This document shows, piece after piece, positions 8,606 through 18,301 of a stretch of 64,000 nt of DNA (its first letter is position 1; the number at the start of each line of letters is the position of its first letter). The notes under the pieces were generated by a model. It saw nothing but the letters and a program-made list of their open reading frames with translations. It did not search any database and was not told where the DNA came from. The DNA is taken from the NCBI GenBank assembly GCA_963704585.1, contig OY969919.1, forward strand, positions 1,798,001-1,862,000, given 5' to 3'. A program made the translations under genes and the position numbers. The DNA is from Bog-756 sp963704585. GTDB lineage: Bacteria; Actinomycetota; Acidimicrobiia; Acidimicrobiales; RAAP-2.

Positions 8606-9220
8606 GTGCCCGGCTCTACGCTGCCATCCGTGGACGCCGACGACGAGCTGCTGGCGAGGCTGCGCCGCGGGGACGAGGACGCGTTCGCCGCGCTCGTCGA
8701 GCGTTACCACACCCGCATCGTGCGGCTCGCGTGCACCTTCGTCGGCGGCCATCACACGGCCGAGGACGTCGCGCAGGAGACGTGGCTCGCCGCGCTGCGC
8801 GGCCTCGACCGCTTCGAGGGACGCTCGTCGCTGCGGACGTGGCTCTTCCAGATCTGCGCCAACCGCGCCCGCACGGCGGGCGTCCGCGAGCACCGGGTGG
8901 TGCCGGTCGACGGCGGCGGACCGACCGTCGACCCCGGCCGGTTCGACACGCACGGCGCGTGGTCGACGCCCCCGGTGCTCCCGACCGACGCGGTCGACGA
9001 CCGCCTGACCGCCGCGTCGCTGGCCGCGTGCGCGCTCCGGGCGATCGACGATCTCCCGCCCGCGCAACGACAGGTCGTAACGTTGCGCGACGCGGAGGGA
9101 CTGACCAGCAAGGACGTGTGCGAGGTGCTCTCCATCAGCGAAGCGAACCAGCGGGTGCTCCTGCACCGGGGGCGGGCGCAGGTGCGCGCGGTGCTCGAGC
9201 GCACGCGGTGGGGGGCGTGA
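8606..9220 (+). CDS. ECF RNA polymerase sigma factor
   Basis: Up to 204 residues. GTG 8606 is the long start; GTG 8630 fits the family better because region 2 follows at once. Sigma-70 region 2 is clear (AFAALVERYHTRIVRLACTF, AEDVAQETWLAALRGLDRF), then RTWLFQICANRART. Region 4 carries the helix-turn-helix (LPPAQRQVVTLRDAEGLTSKDVCEVLSISEANQRVLLHRGRAQVR). The linker between regions is long and Gly/Pro-rich. It is followed 1 nt later by a zinc-finger anti-sigma gene, a standard sigma/anti-sigma pair responding to envelope or redox stress. Confidence 0.92.
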   Translation: MPGSTLPSVDADDELLARLRRGDEDAFAALVERYHTRIVRLACTFVGGHHTAEDVAQETWLAALRGLDRFEGRSSLRTWLFQICANRARTAGVREHRVVPVDGGGPTVDPGRFDTHGAWSTPPVLPTDAVDDRLTAASLAACALRAIDDLPPAQRQVVTLRDAEGLTSKDVCEVLSISEANQRVLLHRGRAQVRAVLERTRWGA

Positions 9221-9221
9221 C

Positions 9222-9473
9222 ATGTCGCTCCTGACGAGGGACCTCGCCTGCCAGCAGGTGGTCGAGCTCATGACCGACTATCTCGAGGGCGCGCTCACCC
9301 GCCGGCAGCGGCGCCGGTTCGAGCGCCACTTACGGGGATGCCCGAACTGCACGGCCTACCTCGAGCAGTTGCGCGCCACGATCGCCTCGGTCGGACGGGT
9401 CGAGCCGGAGTCCCTCGACCAGCAGACCCGCGACGACCTCCTCGACCTGTTCCGTCGCTACCAGGAGGAGTGA
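9222..9473 (+). CDS. Zinc-finger (zf-HC2) anti-sigma factor
   Basis: 83 residues. The zinc-binding anti-sigma (ZAS) motif is present: Cys near residue 10 (LACQQVVELMTDYLEG), then HLRGCPNC, giving the Hx3CxxC pattern. There is no transmembrane segment, so it is a soluble ZAS-type anti-sigma. It starts 1 nt after the ECF sigma stop, which implies coupled expression and direct binding of that sigma factor. In this family, loss of zinc or thiol oxidation releases the sigma factor; whether this one is redox-tuned is inference. Confidence 0.88.
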   Translation: MSLLTRDLACQQVVELMTDYLEGALTRRQRRRFERHLRGCPNCTAYLEQLRATIASVGRVEPESLDQQTRDDLLDLFRRYQEE

Positions 9474-9565
9474 GCCCGGAGCCCGGTTTGCCGGTGGGTG
9501 CACCGGTGCGACCGTGGGACTTTCGGCCCTAGGGGCCCGGCGGGCGCGAGCGTACGTTTGCCCGT

Positions 9566-10885
9566 ATGGAGCCTCACGGTGACGTGACGTTCCTCGACCT
9601 CGGGGGTCTGGGGGACACGGAGCGCACGCTGCGGGACGAGGCGCACCGGGTCGCGGTCGAAGTCCTCCGACCGGCGAGCCGCGAGCTCGACCGGATGGAG
9701 CCGGGCGACCGCGTAGCGCCGGGCTCGCCGTTCTTCGAGGTCATGGCCACACTGAAGCGGCTCGGCTACCACCGCATGTTCCTCGCCGCCGACGCGGGTG
9801 GACCCGACGAACCGCTCTCCGCCGTCGCGCAGTCGGTCGTGCTCGAGGAGCTCGGCTGGGGGAGCCTCGGTCTCACCACCGCGTTCCTCGTCGACATGCT
9901 GCCGGTCATGGGCATCTCGGGGTTCGGCACCGACGACCTCAAGCGCGACCTCATGGTCCCCTGGGTCGAGGACGAGACCGGCGCCTTCCACGGCTGCTGG
10001 GCGATCACCGAACCCGACCACGGCAGCGACTACCTCGGCTTCCGGGACGACGACGCCCCGAGCTACGGCCGGGCCCAGCTCGTGGCCGAGCGCGCCGACG
10101 GCGGTTGGATCCTCCGCGGCCAGAAGTCGGCCTGGGTGAGCTCGGCCCCGATCGCCACCCACGCCGCGGTCCATGCGCAGGCCGGCCGGGACGGCGACCT
10201 CGCGCACTCCCTCTTCTGCGTGGTCGACCTGCGGGTGCCCGGCGTCCGCAAGGGTCCGCCCGCCGACATGCTCGGGGTGCGCGACGACCCGCAGGGCGAG
10301 CTCTTCTTCGATGAGGTCTTCGTCGCCGACGACCACGTGCTCGTCCCGCCGGGCCCGCTCTATGCGACCTTCGGCGACCAGCTCCTCTGCCTCACGAGCT
10401 CGGTCATCTCGAACGTCGCGGTGGGCGTCGCGCGGGCGGCCTTCGAAGAGGCACTCACCCACGCGCGGGTCCGCTCGCAGGGCGGGCGGCGGCTCGCCGA
10501 CCACAAGAACATCCAGCTCACCCTCTACTCGATGTTCGAGAAGATCGAGGCCGCACGGACGTACGCGCGGGCCGTGCTCGCCCACACCAACGCGAACCTC
10601 CCCGGACGCACCGAGCTCGCGACGGGCGCCTCGCCCCGCCACGCGCGGGCCGCGCAGGTGCTCTGCAAGCGGGTCGCCTACGAGGTGGCCCACGACGCCG
10701 TGCAGGTCTTCGGCGCCTCCGGGCTCCACCGGGACTCGCTCGTCGAGAAGCTCTTCCGCGACGCGCGCTGCCTCATCATCGAGGACGGAACGCTCGAGGT
10801 GCTCGCCCTCGACGCGGCGAGGGACCTCGTCGCCAACTACGAGCACGAGACGTACGACCTCGAGGAGATGCTGGCCCGACCGTGA
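9566..10885 (+). CDS. Acyl-CoA dehydrogenase
   Basis: 439 residues, a little longer than typical 380-400. All three domains are readable: the N-terminal helical domain (ELDRMEPGDRVAPG), the middle beta domain with the FAD/substrate segment AITEPDHGSDYLG and KSAWVSSAPIATHA, and the C-terminal helical domain with the FAD-pyrophosphate stretch VAYEVAHDAVQVFGASGLHRD and the IIEDGTLEVLALDAARDL end. Family reaction: FAD-dependent alpha,beta-dehydrogenation of acyl-CoA. The next gene starts 11 nt downstream, so the two form an operon. Confidence 0.9.
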   Translation: MEPHGDVTFLDLGGLGDTERTLRDEAHRVAVEVLRPASRELDRMEPGDRVAPGSPFFEVMATLKRLGYHRMFLAADAGGPDEPLSAVAQSVVLEELGWGSLGLTTAFLVDMLPVMGISGFGTDDLKRDLMVPWVEDETGAFHGCWAITEPDHGSDYLGFRDDDAPSYGRAQLVAERADGGWILRGQKSAWVSSAPIATHAAVHAQAGRDGDLAHSLFCVVDLRVPGVRKGPPADMLGVRDDPQGELFFDEVFVADDHVLVPPGPLYATFGDQLLCLTSSVISNVAVGVARAAFEEALTHARVRSQGGRRLADHKNIQLTLYSMFEKIEAARTYARAVLAHTNANLPGRTELATGASPRHARAAQVLCKRVAYEVAHDAVQVFGASGLHRDSLVEKLFRDARCLIIEDGTLEVLALDAARDLVANYEHETYDLEEMLARP

Positions 10886-10896
10886 GGAGCTGACCC

Positions 10897-11703
10897 ATGA
10901 CGACCATCAAGTCCATGCCGCTCGACGCACCGCTCTATCAGATGGACGCCGAACGGGGCATCGAGTACTGGGGGTGCCGCGGGGTGATGGCCACCTTCAC
11001 CACGACCCCGCGCGTCGCGCCGCTCGTCCCCGACGGGCTTCACCTCGGCGACCCGGCGATCGCCGCGCTGCTCGTGGCCGACTACGGCGCGAGCACCCTC
11101 GGCCCCTACCGCGAGTACGTCGCGCTGCTGCAGGTCACCGACGACGACGGCGTGGCCGGCATGTACATCCCCTACATCTACGTCACCAACGACGCGGCGA
11201 TGGCCGCCGGGCGCGAGCTGCTCGGCGCGCCCAAGAAGCTCGCCGACATCACGGTCGACGTCGAGCCCGAGGCGGTCGTCGGCCGGCTCTCCCGACCGGC
11301 CTCGTGCCCGCTCGTCGAGGTCGTGGTCGCGCCGGCCGAGCGGGTCGGCGGGGACGTCCTCGACGCGTTGCTGCCTCCTGGCACACCGCTCTACTCGCTG
11401 CGGTCCCTGCCCGGTCCTCCCGGCTCGACCCAGGTCCACGAGCTGATCCGCTGGAGCTCGTCGCTCGCGGTGCGCTCCGACGCTTTCGGGGACGGCCTGC
11501 GCTTCACCGGTCCGACGTCGGTGCGGTACCCGTCGCAGACTGCGGTCGACCCGGTCCACCAGCTCGAGGTGGAGACGATGCTCGGCGGGGCCTACCTCGA
11601 GTTCGACATGCGGCTCACCGCGGGAAGCGTGGTCTGGTCGCGGACCGAGGTCGCGGCGGTTGCCCACGCCACCCAGCACGAGCCGGAGCCCGTCAGCAGC
11701 TAA
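10897..11703 (+). CDS. Acetoacetate decarboxylase family protein
   Basis: 268 residues. It carries the acetoacetate decarboxylase fold marker GRELLGAPKKLADI, which holds the Schiff-base lysine pair of the family, and the ARG/Glu-containing EYVALLQV and YVTNDAAMAAGRE segments. Many actinobacterial members are not true acetoacetate decarboxylases but act on related keto-acids or as aldolases/dehydratases. The operon partner is the preceding acyl-CoA dehydrogenase, so a role in CoA-ester or keto-acid breakdown is likely. Cytoplasmic. Confidence 0.82.
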   Translation: MTTIKSMPLDAPLYQMDAERGIEYWGCRGVMATFTTTPRVAPLVPDGLHLGDPAIAALLVADYGASTLGPYREYVALLQVTDDDGVAGMYIPYIYVTNDAAMAAGRELLGAPKKLADITVDVEPEAVVGRLSRPASCPLVEVVVAPAERVGGDVLDALLPPGTPLYSLRSLPGPPGSTQVHELIRWSSSLAVRSDAFGDGLRFTGPTSVRYPSQTAVDPVHQLEVETMLGGAYLEFDMRLTAGSVVWSRTEVAAVAHATQHEPEPVSS

Positions 11704-11706
11704 ACG

Positions 11707-11736
11707 GCCCCGGCCTCGTCGTCTACGCGCCGGGGC
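11707..11736. terminator. Hairpin between convergent genes
   Basis: Arms GCCCCGGC (11707-11714) and GCCGGGGC (11729-11736) pair over 8 bp around a 14-base loop. It starts 3 nt after the decarboxylase-like stop and overlaps the 3' end of the convergent SRPBCC gene. No T tract. Confidence 0.45.
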
Positions 11737-12199
11737 GCGCCTTGCCCGGTGCCACGGTCCTCGCGAGGATCCCGAGGGTCGCGCGCAGGGCGCCCTCCGA
11801 GATGACCGGGAAGATCCCGGCGTCCTTCCACTGCTGCTCGGCGGTCGACCAGTCGTAGTACGAGGTGGCGAGGGTTCCGCCCTCGACCGGCTCGAGCCGG
11901 TAGCCGTAGACGTGGCCGATGTTGAGCTGGCCCTCGACGACCCAGGCGATCTCGCGGTCCGGCTCGTACTCGACGATCCGGACGGTCACGTCGTAGAGGC
12001 CGAGCGGGTAGTCGTTGAGCGCCTCGCGGTCCATGTGCACGACGAAGGTGTCGTCGACCGCGGCGACCGGTGCGCCCTCGGCGCTCATGAGCATCCCCGA
12101 GCTGTCGATCGTCACGTGACCGTTTGGGTCGGCGAGGACCCCGAAGACGGCCGACGGCTCGGCGGCGATGGCCCGGCTCACCTCGATGCGTTCGTCCAT
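11723..12199 (-). CDS. SRPBCC (polyketide cyclase/START-like) family protein
   Basis: 158 residues from ATG 12199. The pattern of a helix-grip ligand-binding fold is present: MDERIEVSRAIAAEPSAVFGVLADP at the start, a central beta sheet with REIAWVVEGQLNIGHVYGYRLEP, and a long C-terminal helix after TSYYDWSTAEQQWKDAG. Proteins of this family bind hydrophobic ligands and some act as cyclases or lipid carriers. No catalytic residues can be assigned. The in-frame sequence upstream of 12199 is spacer and was excluded. Confidence 0.78.
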   Translation of the reverse strand: MDERIEVSRAIAAEPSAVFGVLADPNGHVTIDSSGMLMSAEGAPVAAVDDTFVVHMDREALNDYPLGLYDVTVRIVEYEPDREIAWVVEGQLNIGHVYGYRLEPVEGGTLATSYYDWSTAEQQWKDAGIFPVISEGALRATLGILARTVAPGKARPGA

Positions 12200-12275
12200 G
12201 CGGCGATCATCGCACGGCCGTGCGACGGCTGCCCGGGCCGGGACGCCACCGGCCCGGGCGGTCCAGCCACCGGGA

Positions 12276-13619
12276 TCAGGCCGGCACGGCTCCCACGATG
12301 TCCGAGACGTGGACCCCGAGACCGGGGAGTGAGCCCGTGAAGCCGGCGTCACCGAAGCTGAACACTCCGCCGTCGCGACCGATCAGGAGGTAGCCGAGGC
12401 CGTCGGAGGACGGCACGATGCCGACGATGTCCGAGACTGGTACGCCGAGCGCGGGGAGGTCGCCGTAGTTGCCCGCGTCGCCGAAGGTGGTGACGGTGCC
12501 GTCCGAGCCGACCACCCAGTAGCCGCCGCCGCTCGCGGTCGAGGTGATCGACGCGGCGCCCGGCGGGGCGTTGCCCGACCAGTGCGCGTCACCGAAGGCG
12601 TAGACGCTGCCGTCCGAGCCGACGAGGAAGTAGCCCTTGTCGTCCGCGGTCGCCGCGATCCCCACGACGTCGGTGACGTGGATCCCGATGCCCGGCAGAG
12701 ACCCTTCGAAGGGCGCGTTGAAGCTGAAGACGCCACCGTCGCGCCCGACGAGGAAGTAGCCGCTGCCATCCGCGGTCGGCACGATGCCCACGATGTCGGA
12801 GACCGCGACGCCGGCCCCCGGCAGCGAGTTCACGAACGGCGCGTGGAAGGCGAACACGCCCCCGTCGGAGCCGACCAAGTAGTAGCCGGTGCGCGACGCG
12901 GTGGGCACGATGCCCGCGACGTCCGAGACGTGGACGCCGACACTCGGCAGCGAGCCGTAGAAGGCGCCGCCGAAGGCGAAGACGCCGCCGTCGGAGCCGA
13001 CCAGGTCGTAGTTGCTCGTGACGTTCGTCGGCGGCGCGGCGTGCCAGAACCGCACGCCCACGATGAGGGGATAGCCCTCGCCGTTGCCGCCCGGCGCGTT
13101 ATACACGATCGAGTGGAGCGCGACGACGTCACCCGTGTAGCGGGTGTCCCACACCATGCCGTTGCCCGCGTAGATGCCCGAGTGGACGTACTGGGTCACG
13201 TCGGTACCCGAGCCGAAGAAGACCGCGTCGCCGGGGAGGAGGTTCGCCTCGTTGGTGATGAACTGTTCGCCGTCGTTCGGGAAGGGCTGCCCGCCACCCG
13301 ACGGCACGAGGTCGCCGGTCCCCTGGTAGACCGCGTACTGGGCGAAGCTCATGCAGTTGAAGCCCGGCGCCGAGCACCCGCCGCCGTTGGTCGGCCCGTT
13401 GATGTCGCCACCGCTCCCGCAGTAGGGGACGCCGGCCTGCGAGGCGGCGGCCTGCACGATGGCGTTCTCCTGGCTGACCGCGGCACGCACATGGGGCGCG
13501 GAGGCTGCCGCACCCGCCGGCGGCGAGAGCGCGAGGGCGAACGACGTGACGCTCGCCCCGGCGAGGACCAGTGCGACGAGAACCGCCTTCGCCGCAGACG
13601 TCCGAATCGACGTGACCAT
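12276..13619 (-). CDS. Secreted NlpC/P60-like hydrolase with C-terminal 'DGGVFAFG' repeats
   Basis: 447 residues with a signal peptide (residues 1-40, hydrophobic core then AGAAAS). Residues 45-200 resemble an NlpC/P60 peptidoglycan endopeptidase: candidate nucleophile Cys89 (FNCMSFAQYAVYQ) and His146 (VHSGIYAGNGMVWD). The Cys is followed by Met rather than the usual Ser. Two further cysteine pairs may be disulfides. From about residue 205 to the end there are five to six repeats of about 45 residues, consensus YLVGSDGGVFAFGDAxFxGSLPGxGVxVSDIVGIVPTADGxG, predicted beta structure. Such repeats are common in secreted Acidimicrobiia proteins. Probable role: cell-wall remodelling with a repeat domain for binding. 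Single gene. Confidence 0.8.
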   Translation of the reverse strand: MVTSIRTSAAKAVLVALVLAGASVTSFALALSPPAGAAASAPHVRAAVSQENAIVQAAASQAGVPYCGSGGDINGPTNGGGCSAPGFNCMSFAQYAVYQGTGDLVPSGGGQPFPNDGEQFITNEANLLPGDAVFFGSGTDVTQYVHSGIYAGNGMVWDTRYTGDVVALHSIVYNAPGGNGEGYPLIVGVRFWHAAPPTNVTSNYDLVGSDGGVFAFGGAFYGSLPSVGVHVSDVAGIVPTASRTGYYLVGSDGGVFAFHAPFVNSLPGAGVAVSDIVGIVPTADGSGYFLVGRDGGVFSFNAPFEGSLPGIGIHVTDVVGIAATADDKGYFLVGSDGSVYAFGDAHWSGNAPPGAASITSTASGGGYWVVGSDGTVTTFGDAGNYGDLPALGVPVSDIVGIVPSSDGLGYLLIGRDGGVFSFGDAGFTGSLPGLGVHVSDIVGAVPA

Positions 13620-13782
13620 TGCAGACCCCCCTCCGCCGGCTGTTGGGCGCAGCCGTGCCCTTCGTCAGGGGTTAACGGCCTGATCGGCGCCGAACTTGAG
13701 GGTCTCGCACGTTGGCGGACCGGACCCGCCCGATCTCACGGCGGAAGTGATCGCGGGAGAGGAGCTGGACGCGCCCCGTTAG

Positions 13783-14778
13783 TCACGAGGACTCGTCGGC
13801 GGAACGTGCCTCCCGATCGGTGTCGTCGCCCAGCACCAGGTCAGCGGCACCGGACGTGATCGCCTCGTAGAGCCCGCGAAGCTGCTCGGCGATCCGGGTC
13901 GCGTCGGCGCCGAGGGGGGCAGGGTCGAGTTGGCGCAGGACGAGGTCCGGGGCGACGGCCAGGCGCGGCCTGGTCTCGACGGCCGCGATCTCGGCGTCGT
14001 CCCCCCACAGCCGTCTCGGGTCGGACGGCTCCACCGTCGCGGAGCGGTCGCGCTCGCCGACCGGCCAACCGAACAGTCCGGTCCCCGACGGTCCGGCCTC
14101 GACGGCCGTCCCGGGATCACCGTTCGAGGCCGATCCACGCCGCCGGGCCCGAAGGCCGGTGAGCAGCTCCTCTTTCGTCCGTCCGCGCCAGGCGAAGATC
14201 AGGAACGGGTCGGCGTCGAACGACTCCGCCAGCAGGTAGTAGACCGCAGCGATGTGCTTGCACGGGTTCTCCCAGTCCGGGCACGAACAGGCCGACTCGA
14301 GCTCGTCCGGCGACGTCGGGAACAGCGAGACGGACGAGTCGGCGAACGCCTCCTCGATCCCTTCGGGCATCTCGTCGGCCAGCAGCCTCGCCGCGAAGGC
14401 CGCGCTCGAGGCCATGACCGACTCGACCGCCTCCCACTCGGGCAGCGTGAGCACGGCCGTCTCGACGAACACCCGGTAGGGCTTGGACCGCGAGCCCTGC
14501 ACCGAGGCCCTCACCTGGCCCGCGGTGACGTCCAAAGCCATCACCTGACCGGCGCGGGCATACCGCTTGCCACGCTGGAGGCGGCTGCCGATCCCGAACG
14601 TCTCGAGGACGGCGATGAAGCGCTGGGACCACCAGGTGTCGCCGATCCGTCCCCGCCGGCTCCGGGCCTGCAGGCCGCCCTCGACAGCGATCGGCGTGGA
14701 CGGCGGTGGCCACCACCCCTCGGCGGGCGGACGGGAACGGCCGGTGGTTCGGCGCGGGGGCGGGCGACGCGACGCCAT
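13783..14778 (-). CDS. SWIM zinc-finger protein, partner of the SNF2 helicase
   Basis: 331 residues from ATG 14778. The SWIM zinc finger is explicit: CSCPDWENPCKH gives Cys164, Cys166, Cys173 and His175 in this numbering. The basic N-terminus (ASRRPPPRRTTGRSR) and the GDTWWSQRFIAVLETFG segment are typical of actinobacterial proteins encoded next to SNF2/HepA-type helicases. The start ATG overlaps the helicase stop by one base (TGATG), so translation is coupled. The pair probably acts together on DNA, the SWIM domain binding DNA or protein. The biological process is not established. Confidence 0.85.
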   Translation of the reverse strand: MASRRPPPRRTTGRSRPPAEGWWPPPSTPIAVEGGLQARSRRGRIGDTWWSQRFIAVLETFGIGSRLQRGKRYARAGQVMALDVTAGQVRASVQGSRSKPYRVFVETAVLTLPEWEAVESVMASSAAFAARLLADEMPEGIEEAFADSSVSLFPTSPDELESACSCPDWENPCKHIAAVYYLLAESFDADPFLIFAWRGRTKEELLTGLRARRRGSASNGDPGTAVEAGPSGTGLFGWPVGERDRSATVEPSDPRRLWGDDAEIAAVETRPRLAVAPDLVLRQLDPAPLGADATRIAEQLRGLYEAITSGAADLVLGDDTDREARSADESS

Positions 14779-17700
14779 CACCCCTCCCCGACCGCGTCGG
14801 CCGAGAGGGCGACGACCTCGCGGAGCTGCTCGGTGGACAGTTCGGTGATCCAACCCTCGCCGGAGCCCACGATCCGGTCAGCCAGGGCACGCTTCGCCTC
14901 GATCATGGCGTCGATCCGCTCCTCGAGCGTCCCCCCGCACACGAACTTCCGCACCTGCACGTTGCGCTGCTGGCCGATCCGGAACGCCCGGTCCGTCGCC
15001 TGGTCCTCCACCGCCGGGTTCCACCACCGGTCGAAGTGCACGACGTTGGTCGCCGCCGTGAGGTTGAGGCCGGTGCCACCGGCCTTCAACGACAGCAGGA
15101 ACACCGGTGCTCCCTCCGCGCCCTGGAACCGCTCGACCATCGCGTCCCGCGCCTTCTTCGGCACCCCGCCGTGGAGCCAGAGGACGTCACAGCCCAGCCG
15201 GAGCCGCAGGTGACGTTCGAGCAGGTCCCCCATCCGGGTGAACTGTGTGAAGACGAGGGTGCGGTCGCCCTCGGCAACCGCCTCCTCGAGCACCTCGACG
15301 AGACGCGACACCTTGCCGGACCGGCCCGCGACGGAGGAGCCGTCGCCCAGGAACTGCGCTGGGTGGTTGCAGACCTGCTTGAGCTTCAGCATCGTGGCGA
15401 GCACCAGCCCACGGCGTTCGATGCCCTCGGCCTCGGCGATGCGGGCGAGCATGTCGTCGACGACCGCCTGGTACAGCGAAGCCTGTTCGCGGGTGAGGTT
15501 GCAGAACTCCTTCATCTCGAGCTTGTCGGGCAGATCGGCGATGATCGATCGGTCGGTCTTGAGGCGGCGGAGGACGAACGGGCCCGTGATCCGTCGGAGG
15601 CGGGCCGCCGCCTCGTCGTCGCCATCGCGCTCGATGGGGAGGGCGAACCGCTCGCGGAAGGCCGTCTCGGAGCCGAGCATGCCCGGATTGAGGAACTGCA
15701 TGATCGACCAGAGCTCCGAGAGGCGGTTCTCCACCGGCGTGCCGGTCATGGCGATCCGCCGCCCGGCCGGTATCGCCCGGACGCTCTGGGCGGTACGGGC
15801 CGCACTGTTCTTGATCTGCTGGGCCTCGTCGAGGACCACCCGCCGCCACGCCACCTTCGCCAGCAGCGGCTGGTCGCGGTTGGCCAGCCCGTAGGTGGAG
15901 AGCACCAGGTCCGAGGCGGCGGCGTGGCGAACGAAGGCCCTGCCGTCGAGGCGGTCGGAGCCGTGGTGGACGTAGACGGAGAGCTTCGGCGCGAACCGGC
16001 CGGCCTCGCGTTGCCAGTTGCCGACGAGTGACATCGGGCACAGGACCAGCGTGGGTCCCAGTCGGCCTGCCAGGGGCCCGCCGCTTGGGTCCGGTTGGCG
16101 GTCCCGCGCCGCGCCGGTGATGCAACTGCACGGCTCCGCTCGTCGACCAGCAGTGCGAGGAGCTGCGCCGTCTTCCCGAGCCCCATGTCGTCAGCGAGGC
16201 ACGCCCCGAGGCCGAGCTCGTCCAGGAAGGAGAGCCAGCCGAGGCCGCGCTGCTGGTAGGGACGGAGCTCCCCGGCGAAGCCGTCCGGTGTCGGGATCGA
16301 CCGCAGTCGCCGGTCGTCGGCGCCGGCGAGCAGGTCACCGAGCCACCCGTCCGCCTCCACCGCCGCGACCGGCAGACCACCCGTGGCCCCTTCGAGTCCG
16401 AGCGCCGTGCGCAGCACCTGCCCGGCCGGCAGTTGCTCCGCGGTCGCGCCCCTCCGTCCGACTGCGGTGATGGCAGCAGCGAGCTCCTCCTCGTGCAGCT
16501 CGACCCACTGGCCACGCAGCCGGACGAGAGGCTGTTTGAGCCGTGCCAGTTGACGGAGCTCGGTGAGGCTGAGCTTGTCGTCGCCGAGCAGCGCCTCCCA
16601 CCGAACGTCGCAGAGACCTTCGAGCCCGATGGTGCCCGCCGAGCCGGCAGTCTTTGGGGACGTCCTCGCCTTCAGCCGCAGACCGAGACGTGCCTTCGGG
16701 GAACGCCACCATGGCGGCGCGAGCACACCGAACCCGGCCTCCTCCAGCACCGGGGCACCGTCGCGGAGGAAGGCGAGGATGCCGGTGGCGTCGGTCGTCT
16801 GGCCCGAAGGTGCCATGTCGGTCAGGGCCGGGCCGAGGGAAGGCACGAGCCGCGCGGCCCGACCGAGCCCGCGGAGCAGGTCCTCGTCGGGGTGCGCCAC
16901 GTGTCGCTCGAGCGCGGTGAGCTCGGGACCGTCGGCCCATACGGTGTCGGCTGACACGAGCAGGCTCGGGTCGTCCACCGCCTGCAAGGCGAACTCGATC
17001 CGCCATCGATCGACGTCGTCAGGCCGGCGTGTGGTGCGCCGGCGCGCGTCCCGCTCACCGACGTCGGTGGTATGACCGGCGGGACCACCGGCGACCTCCT
17101 CCCCGTCGTCGGCGGGGGGAACGATCCGGAAGCACGTGCGCACCGGCTCGGCGAGCGTCGTCGCGGTTGCCTGCCACGCCTCCAGACGGCCGGAGAGCGC
17201 GGCGAGCTCGTCGTGGTCGGCCGTCACCGATCCGTCGGGTGAGACCAGCGCGGCCATCCACGCGTCGACCGGGCCTCCGGTCTGCGGCCGGCGCCGCCGC
17301 TCGGCCGGTTCACGGTCGGCGGCGAATCGGCGCGCCAGCGAGTCGGTGCAGCCCCACATGAAGTCGCGGAGGGCATCGCAGGGGGCCACCTGCTCGGGTT
17401 CGGAGCCGGCGGGATCCCGGCCGCCGGCGAGTCCCCCCTCGGCCAGGAACACGGAGGGGAGCGACCACGCCAGTCTCTCGATCCGACCACGGTCGGCACC
17501 GTCGACGAGCGGTCGCCACCGTGCCCGCCACCCTGCGGCGGTCAGCTCGAGCGACGGGAGGACGCGCCCCCGGGTCGTCAGCTCGAGGACCATCTCCACC
17601 GCGCGCGCCGCGAACCGGAAGTCGGCAGCCAGCGCGACGCCGCTCGCGTCACCGGCCGCGGCCCCGACCGTGTCCCCGGCCGCGGACACGAGCGTGGACA

Positions 17701-18100
17701 GCATGCCCGCGCAGTCCGTCCACTCGACGACCAGGCCCGGGACCGTCCACGCACGCGGCTCGGTTGCTTCCGGAGCTTCGTCCGGCGGGTCGGCGCCCTG
17801 CTCGTCGAGCCACGGGGAGGCGGTCGGCCCTTCGCCGGTGCCGGGCAGCCGGAGCTCCAGCTCGATCTCGTCCGGACCATCCGGCTCGCCGAACGTCGTC
17901 TCGGCGAGCCTGCCGACTGCCAGGAGGATGCCCCCGGCGTCGAGCGCGAAGGGGTGGGGCCGCGGACGGGGTCGCCGGGGCGGGCGGCCGCGACGGGCGG
18001 GAGCGTTGCGTGGCAGCCGATCGTCTTCTGCCCACAGGGCCAGGCGGCCGGCGGACGCCACCCAGGCCGCGTGGAGGACGAGCACGCAGGCATCGTGCAC
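14778..18100 (-). CDS. SNF2-family DNA/RNA helicase with SNF2-associated N-terminal domain, frameshifted
   Basis: Read as one gene of about 1,100 residues in two frames. The N-terminal frame (18100 to about 16073) holds the SNF2-associated domain and motif I (CLADDMGLGKTAQLLALL). The C-terminal frame (readable from M at 16034 to 14778) holds DEAQ (VVLDEAQQIKN), TGTPVENRLSELW, the LVFTQFTRMGDLL helicase-C entry and the FDRWWNPAVEDQATDRAFRIGQ motif. The join GP-LAGRLG requires a -1 shift at GGGCCCC (16073-16079). The unshifted N-terminal frame runs on to 15746 as nonsense. Either one C is missing from the sequence or the gene is broken; programmed frameshifting is possible but unproven. Operon with the SWIM gene. 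Confidence 0.85.
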
Positions 18101-18252
18101 CGCGGGTGTGCCACTGTCCAGGTGCCCACGAAGCGGTCAGGGTGCGCGGACGACGACGGTCGGTCCGCCGATCCGATCAGCAGCGGTGACCCGGGACTCC
18201 GAGGCCGCTCCAACGCCGGACGTTTCGGAGGACGATTCCTTCTCTACGTGTC

Positions 18253-18300
18253 GCTAAGTATGTATATGCTATCTCGTTACTCGGCGTGATAGAGTCTGAT
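18253..18300 (+). promoter_or_regulatory. AT-rich probable promoter/operator of the AAA ATPase gene
   Basis: In strongly GC-rich surroundings, the bases just upstream of GTG 18302 form an AT-rich patch with TAAGTATGTATATGCTATC. It sits in the roughly 200-base gap divergent from the SNF2 gene. TATATGCT or TATCTC could be a -10 element, but no -35 is convincing. Confidence 0.35.
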
Positions 18301-18301
18301 C

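Noticed and set aside
12582..13859. Long plus-strand frame opposite the NlpC/P60-like gene
   Set aside because: Antisense shadow of the repeat protein; composition follows the third-codon GC of the real gene.
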